Positions 40,919-50,048 are shown, counted from the first letter of the stretch. The stretch: DNA of 64,000 nucleotides from Streptomyces coeruleorubidus (GCF_008705135.1 NZ_CP023694.1:4011001-4075000); one strand, 5' to 3'. Translations and numbers: made by a program. The notes: generated from the letters alone by a model not told the origin.

Positions 40919-43786
40919 TCACGGCTTGAGCACCAGCTTGTCGGTCGTGCCGTCCTCGACCGCCCGGTCCGAGAAGGACCACGGGAGCAGTTCGCCGTCG
41001 GCCCACTTGTCCGTCTGGTCGACGTAGTGGGCGCTGTAGGCGTGCCCGGAGGCGCCGCTGAGGTTGATCCAGCGGGACTTGTCGAGGTCGCCGAGGTTCA
41101 CGACCATCCGCATGGACGGCACCCACACCACGCCGTAGCCGCCGGCCGCGTTCCAGCCGGTCGCGTTGACGGTGGCCTCGCCGCCGCTGAGCTCCCAGGG
41201 GCCGCGGTTGAGGGCGTACTGGACAAAACCGGGGCCCTCGGTGCCGAGGGTCTGGTTCTTCAGGAACAGGCGGTGCAGCCGGCCCCAGGTCCAGGTGTCG
41301 ATGTCCTTGCCGAGCTTGGCGGTCAGCTCCCAGCGGGCGTCGACCATGGCGCGCCTGAGCAGCTGGTCGCGGTTGACGGCGCCGTCGCGGGTGCCCACCT
41401 CGGGCGTCTTCCACCAGTCGCTGTCCGGCTGGTCCATCAGCTTGCGGACCACCTCGAACCAGCGGTCGCCGCCGTCGGGCTGCGCCTGGTCGGGGTCGCG
41501 CTCGCCGCACTCGCGCACGTCCTCAGCCTCGTCGGCGGGCCCGGTGATGTTGACCGGCTTCACCCACAGGCACTGGCCCTTGACCCGCAGCTCCTTGGGC
41601 AGCTTGTTGCCGAAGGCGAGCTTGAGGATGTTGCGCCAGACCGCGTTGAAATAGGCGGCGGCCGCCGAATCGGTGTCCTGGGTGTAGTCCCAGCCCTCCA
41701 GCAGCTTCTGCGCCTCGCGGACGTCCTTGTTCTCGGTGTCGATCTTGAGCAGCGTGGGAACCAGCAGCCGGGCGATCTCGCTGCTGTTGTCCAGCTGCAT
41801 CTGGCGCATGTCGTCCGTGGAGATCTTGCCGCCGTCCTTGATCTTCGACTGGATCAGGTCGGTGATCCGCTGGCTGCGCGTGCCGTAGCCCCAGTCCCCG
41901 GTGAGCGTGTAGGGGTACTTGTCCGGGTCGATCACGGCCTGGTTGGCGGTGACGATGTAGCCGCGGTCCGGGTTGTACTCGTACGGCAGCTCGTCCTGCC
42001 GGATGTAGCCGGTCCAGCGGTACTTGGGGTCCCAGCCGGGCGCCGGGACGGAGCCGTCGTCGTCCTGGGAGCGCTTCGGGATCCTGCCCGGCAGGGTGTA
42101 GCCGATGTTGTCCTCGGTGTCCGCGTAGATCAGGTTCTGCGAGGGCACGTCGAACAGTGCGGCGGCCTTGCGGAAGTCGGTCCAGTTCCTCGCCCGGTCC
42201 ATGGCGAAGACGGCGTCCATGCTGGTGCCCGGCTGAAGCGCGGTCCAGCGCAGCGCGACGCCGTAGCCGTCGCCTCTGTCGGGTGCGGCGGTGTCGACGG
42301 TGGCCTTCTTGCCGACCTTCACGAGCTCCTTGGCACGGTCGGACAGCAACGGCCCGTTGTTGGTCTCGCGGACGACGATCTTCCTGGGCGAGCCGCCGGC
42401 GACCTTGATGGTCTCCTCGCGCGTCTCGAAGGGCTTGACCTTGCCGTCGTACAGGTAGCCGTTGCCGGTGATCTTCTCCAGGTAGAGGTCCGTGACGTCG
42501 ACGCCGGAGTTGGTCATGCCCCAGGCGATGTCCTGGTTGTGACCGATTATCACGCCCGGCATGCCGGCGAAGGTGTAGCCGCTGACGTCGTACTGGCACG
42601 CGCTGGAGACGCTGCGGCAGTGCAGGCCCATCTGGTACCAGACGGACGGCAGCGAGGGCGACAGGTGCGGGTCGTTGGCCAGCAGCGGCTTGCCGGTGAT
42701 GGTGTGCTTCCCGCGGACGACCCAGGAGTTGGAGCCGATGCCGTCGCCGTTCACGCCGACGGCCGGCGGGAGGTCGCTCAGGGCATCGCTGAGGCCGGTG
42801 AGCTGGCTGTCCAGGCCCGAGGTACCGGAGGCGGTGCCCGAGGCGCCGGAAGCCGTGCCGGAGGTGCCGGAGGCCGTGCCCGCCGTGCCGGCCCCGGTGC
42901 CGCCGGTTCCGCCTGTGCCCGTGCCGCCGGTGCCGGTGCCGGTGCCTGTGCCGGTGCCGGTGCCGGTGCCCGTGCCTGTGCCCGTGCCGCTCGTGCCGCC
43001 CTGTTCGAACGCGCCCGTCAGCTCGTCGTACTGGCCGTCCTGGACGATCGCCTTGTTCCGGCTGTACGGGTACTGCGGGTACAGCTCGGCGATCTGCTTC
43101 GGGCCGAGGCGGCTGGTGAGCAGGGCGCGGTCGATCTCGTCCTGCATGTTGCTGCGCAGGTCCCAGGCCATCGCCTTCAGCCAGGAGACCGAGTCGACCG
43201 GGGTCCACTTCTGCGGCTTGTAGTCGTTGGTGAACCCGAGCGCCGCGTACTCCAGGGAGATGTCCTCGCCGTCCTTGCCCTGGAGGTAGGCGTTGACCCC
43301 CTCGGCGTAGGCCTGGAGGTACTTCTTCGTGGCGGCCGACAGCTTGGTGTCGTACTCCTGCTTGGCGACCCGCTCCCAGCCGAGCGTGCGCAGGAACTCG
43401 TCGTTGTCGACCTGGCTCTTGCCGAACATCTCCGAGAGCCGGCCGGCGGCCATGTGACGGCGTACGTCCATCTCGTAGAACCGGTCCTGCGCCTGGACGT
43501 AGCCCTGCGCCATGAACAGGTCCGCGTCGGAGGAGGCGTAGATCTGCGGGATGCCGTAATTGTCGCGTTTGACCTCGACGGGTCCCGAGAGGCCCTTCAG
43601 CGTGAGGGAGCCCTTGGTCTGCGGGAAGGAGGCCCGGACGGTGCTGATGGTCCAGTACCCCCCGAAGCCGACGCCCCCGATGAGGGCCAGCACCAGGACG
43701 AGCACGATCAGGCGGGCTTTGCGCCCCTTTCTCCTGCCGGACTTGGCGGGCTGCTGGCCCGTGGAGGCGGTGGTGTTGGGGGGCAT
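40919..43786 (-). CDS. Penicillin acylase-family Ntn hydrolase, membrane-anchored
   Basis: A 955-residue protein with an N-terminal anchor helix (ARLIVLVLVLALIGGVGFGGY) and the penicillin acylase (S45) fold: alpha part with YGIPQIYASSDADLFMAQGY and AQDRFYEMDVRRH, spacer, then the beta part starting at Ser352 (GDGIGSNSWVV), the presumed autocatalytic nucleophile. Maturation would cut before Ser352. Directly upstream of it is a run of Gly-Thr dipeptides (about 60 residues) that occupies the spacer. Family members cleave acyl-homoserine lactones or amide antibiotics outside the cell. ATG 43786 (MPPNTTA) is chosen over upstream GTG/TTG. Confidence 0.88.
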   Translation of the reverse strand: MPPNTTASTGQQPAKSGRRKGRKARLIVLVLVLALIGGVGFGGYWTISTVRASFPQTKGSLTLKGLSGPVEVKRDNYGIPQIYASSDADLFMAQGYVQAQDRFYEMDVRRHMAAGRLSEMFGKSQVDNDEFLRTLGWERVAKQEYDTKLSAATKKYLQAYAEGVNAYLQGKDGEDISLEYAALGFTNDYKPQKWTPVDSVSWLKAMAWDLRSNMQDEIDRALLTSRLGPKQIAELYPQYPYSRNKAIVQDGQYDELTGAFEQGGTSGTGTGTGTGTGTGTGTGTGTGGTGTGGTGGTGAGTAGTASGTSGTASGASGTASGTSGLDSQLTGLSDALSDLPPAVGVNGDGIGSNSWVVRGKHTITGKPLLANDPHLSPSLPSVWYQMGLHCRSVSSACQYDVSGYTFAGMPGVIIGHNQDIAWGMTNSGVDVTDLYLEKITGNGYLYDGKVKPFETREETIKVAGGSPRKIVVRETNNGPLLSDRAKELVKVGKKATVDTAAPDRGDGYGVALRWTALQPGTSMDAVFAMDRARNWTDFRKAAALFDVPSQNLIYADTEDNIGYTLPGRIPKRSQDDDGSVPAPGWDPKYRWTGYIRQDELPYEYNPDRGYIVTANQAVIDPDKYPYTLTGDWGYGTRSQRITDLIQSKIKDGGKISTDDMRQMQLDNSSEIARLLVPTLLKIDTENKDVREAQKLLEGWDYTQDTDSAAAAYFNAVWRNILKLAFGNKLPKELRVKGQCLWVKPVNITGPADEAEDVRECGERDPDQAQPDGGDRWFEVVRKLMDQPDSDWWKTPEVGTRDGAVNRDQLLRRAMVDARWELTAKLGKDIDTWTWGRLHRLFLKNQTLGTEGPGFVQYALNRGPWELSGGEATVNATGWNAAGGYGVVWVPSMRMVVNLGDLDKSRWINLSGASGHAYSAHYVDQTDKWADGELLPWSFSDRAVEDGTTDKLVLKP
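42820..43000. repeat. GC-rich 6-bp repeat coding for Gly-Thr runs
   Basis: The plus strand shows repeated GTGCCG/GTGCCC/GTGCCT hexamers with variants; on the minus strand they encode (Gly-Thr)n followed by Ser/Ala-Gly-Thr variants inside the spacer peptide of the penicillin acylase-like protein. The hexamer unit keeps the frame when copies are gained or lost. Confidence 0.85.
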
Positions 43787-44024
43787 CGCTGTCCTTGCTG
43801 TCCTAACGCGAGCGGCAGGTTCGGCTGTGCTTTTAACTGAGCGCTGGAGCAACGATAGGCGCAGGGCCCTGCGCCCCTTGACGCGGAGTCGGGAACCGGC
43901 ACGGACGAACGTTCGATCCTGCCCTCGGAAGCGTCAAGAAATCGTCAAGAGTTAGGTAAGGTAACGAAGTAGTTGGCGCGATGCGCCACCGCGTCATGTG
44001 CGATGTACGTGAGCTCACGCGCGC

Positions 44025-45554
44025 GTGCGTGTGAGCCAGGGAAGGATTCGGCCGCTGACTGTTCACCACCTCAACCAGCTCCTGCTCGTCTGCTCGCTCG
44101 TCCTGCTCGTCGCCGTCGCAGCGGTACGGATCTCCTCGCGCAGCGGGCTCCCCAGCCTGCTCGTTTATCTGGGGATAGGCGTCGCCATGGGCCAGGACGG
44201 CGTCGGCGACATCCACTTCGACAACGCCGAACTGACCCAGGTCATCGGATACGCGGCCCTGGTCGTGATCCTGGCCGAGGGCGGTCTGGGCACGAAGTGG
44301 AAGGAGATCAAGCCGGCCCTGCCGGCCGCCACGGCACTGGCGCTGGCCGGTGTCGCGGTGAGCGTCGGGGTGACGGCGACGGCCGCGCACTACCTGATCG
44401 ACCTGGAGTGGCGGCAGGCGCTGATCATCGGGGCGGTCGTCTCCTCGACCGACGCGGCGGCCGTGTTCTCCGTGCTGCGGAAGATCCCTCTCCCCGCGCG
44501 CGTGACGGGCACGCTGGAGGCGGAGTCCGGCTTCAACGACGCCCCGGTGGTCATCCTCGTGGTCTCGCTGTCCACGGCGGGTCCGGTCGAGCACTGGTAC
44601 GTACTGCTCGGCGTGATCCTGCTGGAGCTGGCCATCGGCGCGGCCATCGGGCTCGCGGTGGGCTGGCTCGGCTCCTGGGGGCTGAGGCACGTGGCGCTGC
44701 CGGCCTCCGGCCTCTACCCGATCGCCGTCATGGCCATCGCCGTGGTGGCGTACGCGGCGGGCGCGCTGGCCCACGGCAGCGGCTTCCTCGCGGTGTATCT
44801 CGCCGCGATGGTGATGGGCAACGCGCGGCTGCCGCACTGGCCGGCCACGCGCGGCTTCGCCGACGGGCTGGGCTGGATGGCCCAGATCGGCATGTTCGTC
44901 CTGCTCGGTCTGCTGGTCACCCCGCACGAGCTGGGCGACGACATCGTGCCCGCGCTCGTCATCGGGCTGGTGCTGACCATGGTGGCGCGCCCGCTGAGCG
45001 TGGTGGTCTCCCTGTCGCCCTTCCGGGTCCCGTGGCAGGAACAGGCCCTCATGTCCTGGGCCGGGCTGCGCGGCGCGGTGCCCATCATCCTGGCGACCAT
45101 CCCCATGGTGGAGGGCGTGGAGGCGAGCCGCCGGATCTTCAACATCGTCTTCATCCTGGTCGTCGTCTACACCCTGGTCCAGGGCCCGACGCTGCCCTGG
45201 CTGGCCCGCACGCTGCGCCTGGGCGACGGTTCGGAGGCCGCCGACCTCGGCATCGAGTCGGCCCCGCTGGAGCGGCTGAGCGGGCATCTGCTGTCCGTGG
45301 CGATCCCCGACGGGTCGAAGATGCACGGCGTGGAGGTCAACGAGCTGCGGCTGCCGCCCGGTGCCGCCGTGACGCTCGTCGTTCGGGCGTCGGAGTCGTT
45401 CGTGCCGCTTCCCACGACGGTGCTGCAACGCGGGGACGAGCTCCTCGTCGTGGCCACGGACCCCGTGCGGGACGCCACGGAGCGCCGGCTGCGCGCGGTG
45501 GGCCGCGGCGGCAAGCTGGCCGGATGGCTGGGGACGGACGAGGCGAGCCGTTAA
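44025..45554 (+). CDS. Cation/proton antiporter, NhaP/CPA1 type with TrkA-C domain
   Basis: A membrane protein of about 500 residues exchanging K+ or Na+ for H+. It has 12-13 helices with SSTDAAAVFSVLR and GTLEAESGFNDAPVVI, the ion-site Asp motifs of CPA1 antiporters, and a C-terminal TrkA-C-like domain (GVEVNELRLPPGAAVTLVVR ... GDELLVVATD) for nucleotide regulation. The given start is GTG 44025; the CTG at 44055, behind GGAAGG (MTVHHLNQ), fits the ribosome-binding site better and may be the real start. Confidence 0.9.
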   Translation: MRVSQGRIRPLTVHHLNQLLLVCSLVLLVAVAAVRISSRSGLPSLLVYLGIGVAMGQDGVGDIHFDNAELTQVIGYAALVVILAEGGLGTKWKEIKPALPAATALALAGVAVSVGVTATAAHYLIDLEWRQALIIGAVVSSTDAAAVFSVLRKIPLPARVTGTLEAESGFNDAPVVILVVSLSTAGPVEHWYVLLGVILLELAIGAAIGLAVGWLGSWGLRHVALPASGLYPIAVMAIAVVAYAAGALAHGSGFLAVYLAAMVMGNARLPHWPATRGFADGLGWMAQIGMFVLLGLLVTPHELGDDIVPALVIGLVLTMVARPLSVVVSLSPFRVPWQEQALMSWAGLRGAVPIILATIPMVEGVEASRRIFNIVFILVVVYTLVQGPTLPWLARTLRLGDGSEAADLGIESAPLERLSGHLLSVAIPDGSKMHGVEVNELRLPPGAAVTLVVRASESFVPLPTTVLQRGDELLVVATDPVRDATERRLRAVGRGGKLAGWLGTDEASR

Positions 45555-45829
45555 GAGCGGTTTCGTCTCGTTCATGCCCCCGATTTCGCAGGCGGGCGCA
45601 CCCACCGTGCTCTTTTTCACAGGTCCGCCCTCCCAGGTGCCTGTACGATGAAGGCGTTACCCAAGATCGAACCACCTCTGCCTGACGCAGAGCTGGCGCG
45701 ACCGTATGGCGGTCGGGTCGCCCCTCCTCAGCCGGGCCCCGGCATCTACCGCAGTTCCGCGCAAGAGGACAGCTCTCGGCGCCGCCCGCTGACGGGCCCG
45801 CGCTACCAGGCGGCAGAAAGGCACGGGCC

Positions 45830-47143
45830 GTGGCGTCCACGGTCACCTCGAAGAAGTCGAAGAACTCGAGGACCTCGAAGAACTCGACGGCTTCCGCCCG
45901 CCCGGGATACGGCCGGCTGCTGCGCACCCGCGGCGCCTGGACCTTCCTGCTCCCCGGCTTCGCGGCGCGCCAGCCGTTCGCGATGCTGACGATCTCCATC
46001 GTGCTGCTGGTGCAGCACACCACCGGCTCCTACGGAGCGGCGGGCGCCGCCGCGGCCGTCACCGGTGTCTCCATGGCGCTCTTCGCTCCCTACAGCGGGC
46101 GCCTCGCCGACCGCTACGGGCAGCGTGCCGTGCTGGTGCCCGGCGTGCTGCTGCACGCCCTGTCCGGGCTGACGCTGACGGCGCTGGCGCTCATGGACGC
46201 GCCCTTGTGGGCGCTGTTCGTGGCGGCCGTCCCGACCGGTGCCTCGGTGCCGCAGGTCGGGCCCATGGTGCGGGCCCGCTGGGGCGTGAAGCTCAAGGAC
46301 TCTCCGCTGATGACCACCGCGGCGGCCTTCGAGTCCGTCACGGACGAACTGACCTTCGTCGTCGGCCCGCTGCTGGCCACCGCCCTGTGCACGGCCGTCG
46401 ACCCGGCCGCCGGGCTGGTCACGGAGGCCTCGCTGACCCTGATCGGCGGTCTGTTGTTCGCCGCGCAGAAGAGCACCCAGCCCTCGGTCGGAGGCGACAG
46501 CGGCCACGCGCGCGTGGAGCACGTTTCAGCGCTGCGGATCCCCGGGGTGCGCGTGCTGATCGTGACGTTCCTGGGCATCGGGTCCGTCTTCGGCGGCATG
46601 CAGGTCTCGCTGGCCGCGTTCACCGAGTCGATCGGCGAACCGGGCCTCAACGGCGTCCTCTACGGGGTCTTCGCCGCGGGCAACATGCTCTCCGGCGTCG
46701 TCTGCGGCGCGATCGCCTGGAAGGTGGCCCCTCAGCGGCGCCTCGTCGTCGGCTACACGGCGCTCGCGCTCACCGCGTCGGGCCTGTGGGCCGCGCACTC
46801 GGTGCCGGTCCTCGCCGGACTCGGCCTGCTGGTCGGCATGTGCATCGCGCCCGCCCTGATCACCGGCTACACACTGGTCGAGAGCCTGGTCCCGGCCGGT
46901 GCCCGCACCGAGGCCTTCACCTGGCTGACGGGCGCGGTGGCGCTCGGCCAGGCGGCCGCCGTCACGGTCGCCGGGCAGCTGGAGGACCGCTTCCGGGACG
47001 GCGCCGGTTTCCTGGTGCCGATGGGCGGCACCGTGCTCGCCCTGGTGACCCTCCTGGCCCTGCGTTCCCGGCTGGCGGGACGCGCCCAGGGCCGCACCGT
47101 CGCGCGTGGCGTGGGTCACCGCGTGCCGGTGGCAGTGGACTGA
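45830..47143 (+). CDS. MFS transporter
   Basis: A 437-residue major facilitator protein of 12 helices with the loop motif GRLADRYGQRAVLVPG between helices 2 and 3. The first about 26 residues are a hydrophilic Ser/Lys/Asn repeat (KKSKNSRTSKNS) coded by tandem TCGAAGAAG-like units. GTG 45830 follows GGCAGAAAGGCACG. The substrate is unknown; an exporter is most likely. The 275 bp before it contains no convincing gene. Confidence 0.87.
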   Translation: MASTVTSKKSKNSRTSKNSTASARPGYGRLLRTRGAWTFLLPGFAARQPFAMLTISIVLLVQHTTGSYGAAGAAAAVTGVSMALFAPYSGRLADRYGQRAVLVPGVLLHALSGLTLTALALMDAPLWALFVAAVPTGASVPQVGPMVRARWGVKLKDSPLMTTAAAFESVTDELTFVVGPLLATALCTAVDPAAGLVTEASLTLIGGLLFAAQKSTQPSVGGDSGHARVEHVSALRIPGVRVLIVTFLGIGSVFGGMQVSLAAFTESIGEPGLNGVLYGVFAAGNMLSGVVCGAIAWKVAPQRRLVVGYTALALTASGLWAAHSVPVLAGLGLLVGMCIAPALITGYTLVESLVPAGARTEAFTWLTGAVALGQAAAVTVAGQLEDRFRDGAGFLVPMGGTVLALVTLLALRSRLAGRAQGRTVARGVGHRVPVAVD

Positions 47144-47210
47144 ACGGCCGGAATACGTCAAGATGGATCGTCGTTAGCACTCATCGAGTGAGAGTGCCAG
47201 GAGGAAGACA

Positions 47211-47525
47211 GTGCCCACCTACCAGTACCAGTGCACCGAGTGCGGCGAGGGCCTCGAGGCGGTGCAGAAGTTCACCGACGACGCCCTCACCGAGTGCCCG
47301 AGCTGCAAGGGCCGCCTGAAGAAGGTGTTCTCGGCGGTCGGCATTGTCTTCAAGGGCTCCGGCTTCTACCGGAACGACAGCCGCGGCTCCTCGTCGAGCA
47401 GCACCCCGGCGTCGAAGTCGTCGAGCACCTCGTCGTCCTCCGGCTCCGGCTCCGGCTCCGGCTCCGGTTCGAGCTCGTCGTCCGGCACCGGCAGCTCCAC
47501 CAGCAGCAGCAGCACCGCCGCGTAA
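47211..47525 (+). CDS. FmdB-family zinc-ribbon protein with Ser-rich tail
   Basis: A 104-residue protein. Residues 1-45 form the FmdB putative regulatory zinc ribbon: MPTYQYQCTECGEGLEAVQ with Cys8 and Cys11, then ECPSCKGRLKKVFS with the second Cys pair. The C-terminal 45 residues are almost only Ser, Gly and Thr, coded by GGCTCC-type repeats. GTG start behind AGGAGGAAGA. Function of the family is unclear. Confidence 0.88.
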   Translation: MPTYQYQCTECGEGLEAVQKFTDDALTECPSCKGRLKKVFSAVGIVFKGSGFYRNDSRGSSSSSTPASKSSSTSSSSGSGSGSGSGSSSSSGTGSSTSSSSTAA

Positions 47526-47540
47526 GGCTTGTTTCTGCCG

Positions 47541-47570
47541 GGACCCTGTCGCCTTTCGGCGGTGGGGTCC
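47541..47570 (+). terminator. Terminator-like hairpin after fmdB-like gene
   Basis: GGACCC (47541-47546) and GGGTCC (47565-47570) enclose a second GTCGCC/GGCGGT stem with a TTTC loop, between co-directional genes. Confidence 0.5.
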
Positions 47571-47602
47571 TCGGCGTTTCCGCGTGCGGTTAGGGTGCGG
47601 GC

Positions 47603-48463
47603 ATGGCGAACAAGGCGAACGTGGCGAACACGGGGGGCGCCGGGATCGGCGTCATCGGCGGCTCCGGGTTCTACTCCTTCCTCGACGACGTGACCGAGGT
47701 CCAGGTCGACACCCCCTACGGGCCGCCCAGCGACTCCCTCTTCCTCGGCGAGGTCGCCGGCCGGCGCGTCGCCTTCCTGCCCCGGCACGGACGGGGCCAC
47801 CATTTGCCGCCGCACCGGATCAACTACCGGGCCAATCTCTGGGCGCTGCGGTCGGTCGGCGTGCGCCAGGTGCTCGCCCCGTGCGCAGTCGGCGGTCTGC
47901 GTCCCGAGTACGGGCCTGGCACGCTGCTGGTTCCGGACCAGCTCGTCGACCGGACCAAGTCCCGCGCGAACACGTATTTCGACGGGCTGCCGCTGCCCGA
48001 CGGGACGGTGCCGAACGTGGTGCACGTGTCGCTGGCCGACCCCTACTGCCCCGCCGGGCGGGCCGTCGCGCTGAAGGCGGCGCGCGGTCGGGACTGGGAG
48101 CCGGTGGACGGGGGCACGCTGGTCGTCATCGAGGGGCCGCGCTTCTCGACCCGTGCCGAATCGTTGTGGCACCAGGCGCAGGGCTGGTCGGTGGTGGGCA
48201 TGACCGGCCACCCCGAGGCGGCGCTCGCCCGCGAGCTGGAGCTCTGCTACACGTCCCTGACCCTGGTCACCGACCTCGACGCCGGTGCCGAGACCGGGGA
48301 GGGCGTCTCGCACGACGAGGTGCTGCGGGTGTTCGCGGCGAACGTGGACCGGCTGCGGGGAGTGCTGTTCGACGCGGTGGCGGGGTTGCCGGAGGAGGAC
48401 GAGCGGGGCTGTCTGTGTGTGAACGCGCTGGGCGGGATGGATCCGGGGTTCGCGCTGCCGTAG
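47603..48463 (+). CDS. mtnP: S-methyl-5'-thioadenosine phosphorylase
   Basis: A 286-residue nucleoside phosphorylase family 2 enzyme with GVIGGSGFYSF, LPRHGRGHHLPPHRINYRANLWALR (phosphate/sugar site) and the substrate region VVIEGPRFSTRAES followed by VVGMTGHPEAALARE. It releases adenine from methylthioadenosine in methionine salvage. The SGFY and NMTGxPE-like segment with His-Pro rather than Met-Pro leaves room for a methylthioinosine specificity. ATG 47603. Confidence 0.9.
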   Translation: MANKANVANTGGAGIGVIGGSGFYSFLDDVTEVQVDTPYGPPSDSLFLGEVAGRRVAFLPRHGRGHHLPPHRINYRANLWALRSVGVRQVLAPCAVGGLRPEYGPGTLLVPDQLVDRTKSRANTYFDGLPLPDGTVPNVVHVSLADPYCPAGRAVALKAARGRDWEPVDGGTLVVIEGPRFSTRAESLWHQAQGWSVVGMTGHPEAALARELELCYTSLTLVTDLDAGAETGEGVSHDEVLRVFAANVDRLRGVLFDAVAGLPEEDERGCLCVNALGGMDPGFALP

Positions 48464-48472
48464 GTGGTGGGC

Positions 48473-48542
48473 TGTGGACTGCGGGACGCGGAACTTGCCG
48501 TTCGGGTGAGGGAGTTGTCCACAGGGCGGCGGTAGGTCCACA
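48473..48542. other. Cluster of DnaA-box-like sequences
   Basis: TTGTCCACA (48515-48523) exactly matches the Streptomyces DnaA box consensus. AGGTCCACA (48534-48542) and, on the other strand, CAGTCCACA (48473-48481) match in 7 of 9 positions. They lie between mtnP and the SAF-domain gene. This is not oriC (no dnaA/dnaN nearby); it may be chance or a regulatory/titration site. Confidence 0.4.
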
Positions 48543-48617
48543 GGCCTGAGCGGGCGGTGGTGGGAAGCCTCATCGTGGGGAGCGCAAACCAGTCGCTCGT
48601 CACAGGTGGTGTTCCCC

Positions 48618-49205
48618 ATGTCCCGCGCTCCGTCCTCCCCTTTCCTCACCCTGCCTTCTTGGTCTGCTGCCGCATGCCCACCCGGGCCCGAGGTCCCGGC
48701 GGCGCGTGAGGTGCCGCGGTTCGACCCCGTACGGGTGCGCGGCGGCCGGGCCGGCCGGCTGGTGCGGCACCGGCGGCGGGCTCTGGCCGTGGGGCTCGCG
48801 GTCACCGCGACCGCGCTGGTCGCGGCGGGACCTCGCGGCTCCGACGGCGCCCGTGGACATCCCCCGGCTCGGCCTCACGCGCACGCGGCCCCGGTGTCCG
48901 GGGAGCAGCCCGTGCGGACGCGTCGTGCCGCGTGGGCGGTGACGGCCCCGGTCCGGATCGCCGACGCGGCCACCGTGCGGCTGCTGCGGCCCGGCGACCG
49001 GGTCGACGTCATCGCCGCCGAGGAGACGGTGTCGGGCGGCGACGCCCGGGTGGTCGCGCGCGGGGCCAGGGTGACGAAGGTGCCGGAACCGCTGGAGGGC
49101 GCGGGCGACGGCGGTGCGCTGGTCGTGCTGTCGGTGCCGCGGGCCACGGCGGCTCGGCTGGCCGGTGCGAGCGCCACCGCGCGGTTGGCAGTGACGCTGT
49201 GGTGA
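48618..49205 (+). CDS. SAF/RcpC-CpaB-like domain protein
   Basis: A 195-residue protein with an Arg-rich cytosolic N terminus (RLVRHRRRALAVG), one membrane helix (LAVGLAVTATALVAAG) and an extracytoplasmic SAF/RcpC-like domain (VRIADAATVRLLRPGDRVDVIAAEE ... VVARGARVTKVPE ... VLSVPRATAARLAG). CpaB/RcpC relatives act in Flp pilus assembly, but no pilus genes are nearby. ATG 48618 follows AGGTGG; GTG 48606 is an in-frame alternative. mscL follows 120 bp downstream. Confidence 0.8.
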   Translation: MSRAPSSPFLTLPSWSAAACPPGPEVPAAREVPRFDPVRVRGGRAGRLVRHRRRALAVGLAVTATALVAAGPRGSDGARGHPPARPHAHAAPVSGEQPVRTRRAAWAVTAPVRIADAATVRLLRPGDRVDVIAAEETVSGGDARVVARGARVTKVPEPLEGAGDGGALVVLSVPRATAARLAGASATARLAVTLW

Positions 49206-49325
49206 CCTCCCTGATCTCGTCAAGTCGTTCGTTCGAAGGACCCAGGTGCTCCGTTCGGCGCAACGTTGACGTAGGTTGCGGAGCGTTTTGTTCCGCAAGC
49301 TGCTCGTGCGAGGAGAGACCCCGAG

Positions 49326-49781
49326 GTGAGCGAGAAGAAGGAACCGAGCCTCTGGGAGGGCTTCAAGGCCTTCCTGATGCGCGGGAACGTCGTCGACCTG
49401 GCGGTGGCGGTGGTGATCGGTGCCGCCTTCACCAACATCGTCAACGCCGTGGTGAAGGGGATCATCAATCCCGTCGTCGGGGCCATCGGGACCAAGAACC
49501 TCGACCACTACAGCTCATGTCTGAGCTCGACGTGCAAGGGCGAGGAGGGCATCCGGATCCTGTGGGGTTCCGTCCTCGGCGCCACGCTGAGCTTCGTGAT
49601 CACCGCGGCGGTCGTCTACTTCCTGATGGTGCTGCCCATGGCGAAGTACCTGGCCCGGCTGGAGGCCCGCCGCAAGGCGAAGGAGGGCACGCAGGAGGTC
49701 ATCGAGGTGACCGAGCTGGAGGTGCTGAAGGAGATCCGGGACGCGCTGGTCGCACAGCGCGGCTCAGGACACGACCGGTAG
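49326..49781 (+). CDS. mscL: Large-conductance mechanosensitive channel MscL
   Basis: A 151-residue channel that opens under membrane tension at osmotic downshock. The N-terminal helix WEGFKAFLMRGNVVDLAVAVVIGAAF and the pore helix TM1 are typical; TM2 is GSVLGATLSFVITAAVVYFLMV; the C-terminal bundle helix is VTELEVLKEIRDALVA. A periplasmic loop with two Cys (SSCLSSTC) is unusual compared with E. coli. The GTG start follows GAGGAGAGACC. Confidence 0.95.
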   Translation: MSEKKEPSLWEGFKAFLMRGNVVDLAVAVVIGAAFTNIVNAVVKGIINPVVGAIGTKNLDHYSSCLSSTCKGEEGIRILWGSVLGATLSFVITAAVVYFLMVLPMAKYLARLEARRKAKEGTQEVIEVTELEVLKEIRDALVAQRGSGHDR

Positions 49782-49809
49782 CAGCGCTACGGGCGGCCGC
49801 CCGGCAGGC

Positions 49810-49992
49810 TCAGAGGTGGTGGGGCGGCTTCTCGTCGAGGAAGCGCTTGAGGTCGGCCGCGCCGCCGCCCCCGCCGTCGGAGCGTTCGCCCCAGCCTCGG
49901 TCGGTGTCGTCGGCGGACTGCTGGTCGAGCGGGTCGTCGAAGACCAGCGCGGGCTTCGGGGCGCGCGGCTCGGGATCGGGGGCGGTGCTCAT
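49810..49992 (-). CDS. Small acidic hypothetical protein
   Basis: A 60-residue acidic protein (ALVFDDPLDQQSADDTDRGWGERSDG, then a Gly run and ADLKRFLDEKPPHHL) with no membrane segment. The C-terminal FLDEKPPHH looks like a conserved short motif. ATG 49992 is behind a weak site. It converges with mscL and is divergent from ltrA. I do not recognise it, but length, codon bias and position suggest a real small Streptomyces gene. Confidence 0.6.
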   Translation of the reverse strand: MSTAPDPEPRAPKPALVFDDPLDQQSADDTDRGWGERSDGGGGGAADLKRFLDEKPPHHL

Positions 49993-50048
49993 GCGTCCAG
50001 GGTACGGTCGCTGAGAAAATCCCCGTGCCTTCTGTTGTGCTGGGACTC

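Noticed and set aside
40886..43840. 984-residue plus-strand frame opposite the penicillin acylase-like gene
   Set aside because: Antisense shadow; the repetitive Gly/Ala/Arg part is only the Gly-Thr repeat read backwards.
43833..45620. 595-residue minus-strand frame opposite the antiporter gene
   Set aside because: Antisense shadow with Arg/His/Gln-rich product; the plus strand carries the antiporter motifs.
45648..45989. Plus-strand ORF MKALPKIEPPLPDAEL... before the MFS gene
   Set aside because: No ribosome-binding site, becomes Arg/Pro low complexity and overlaps the MFS start in another frame; probably leader DNA.
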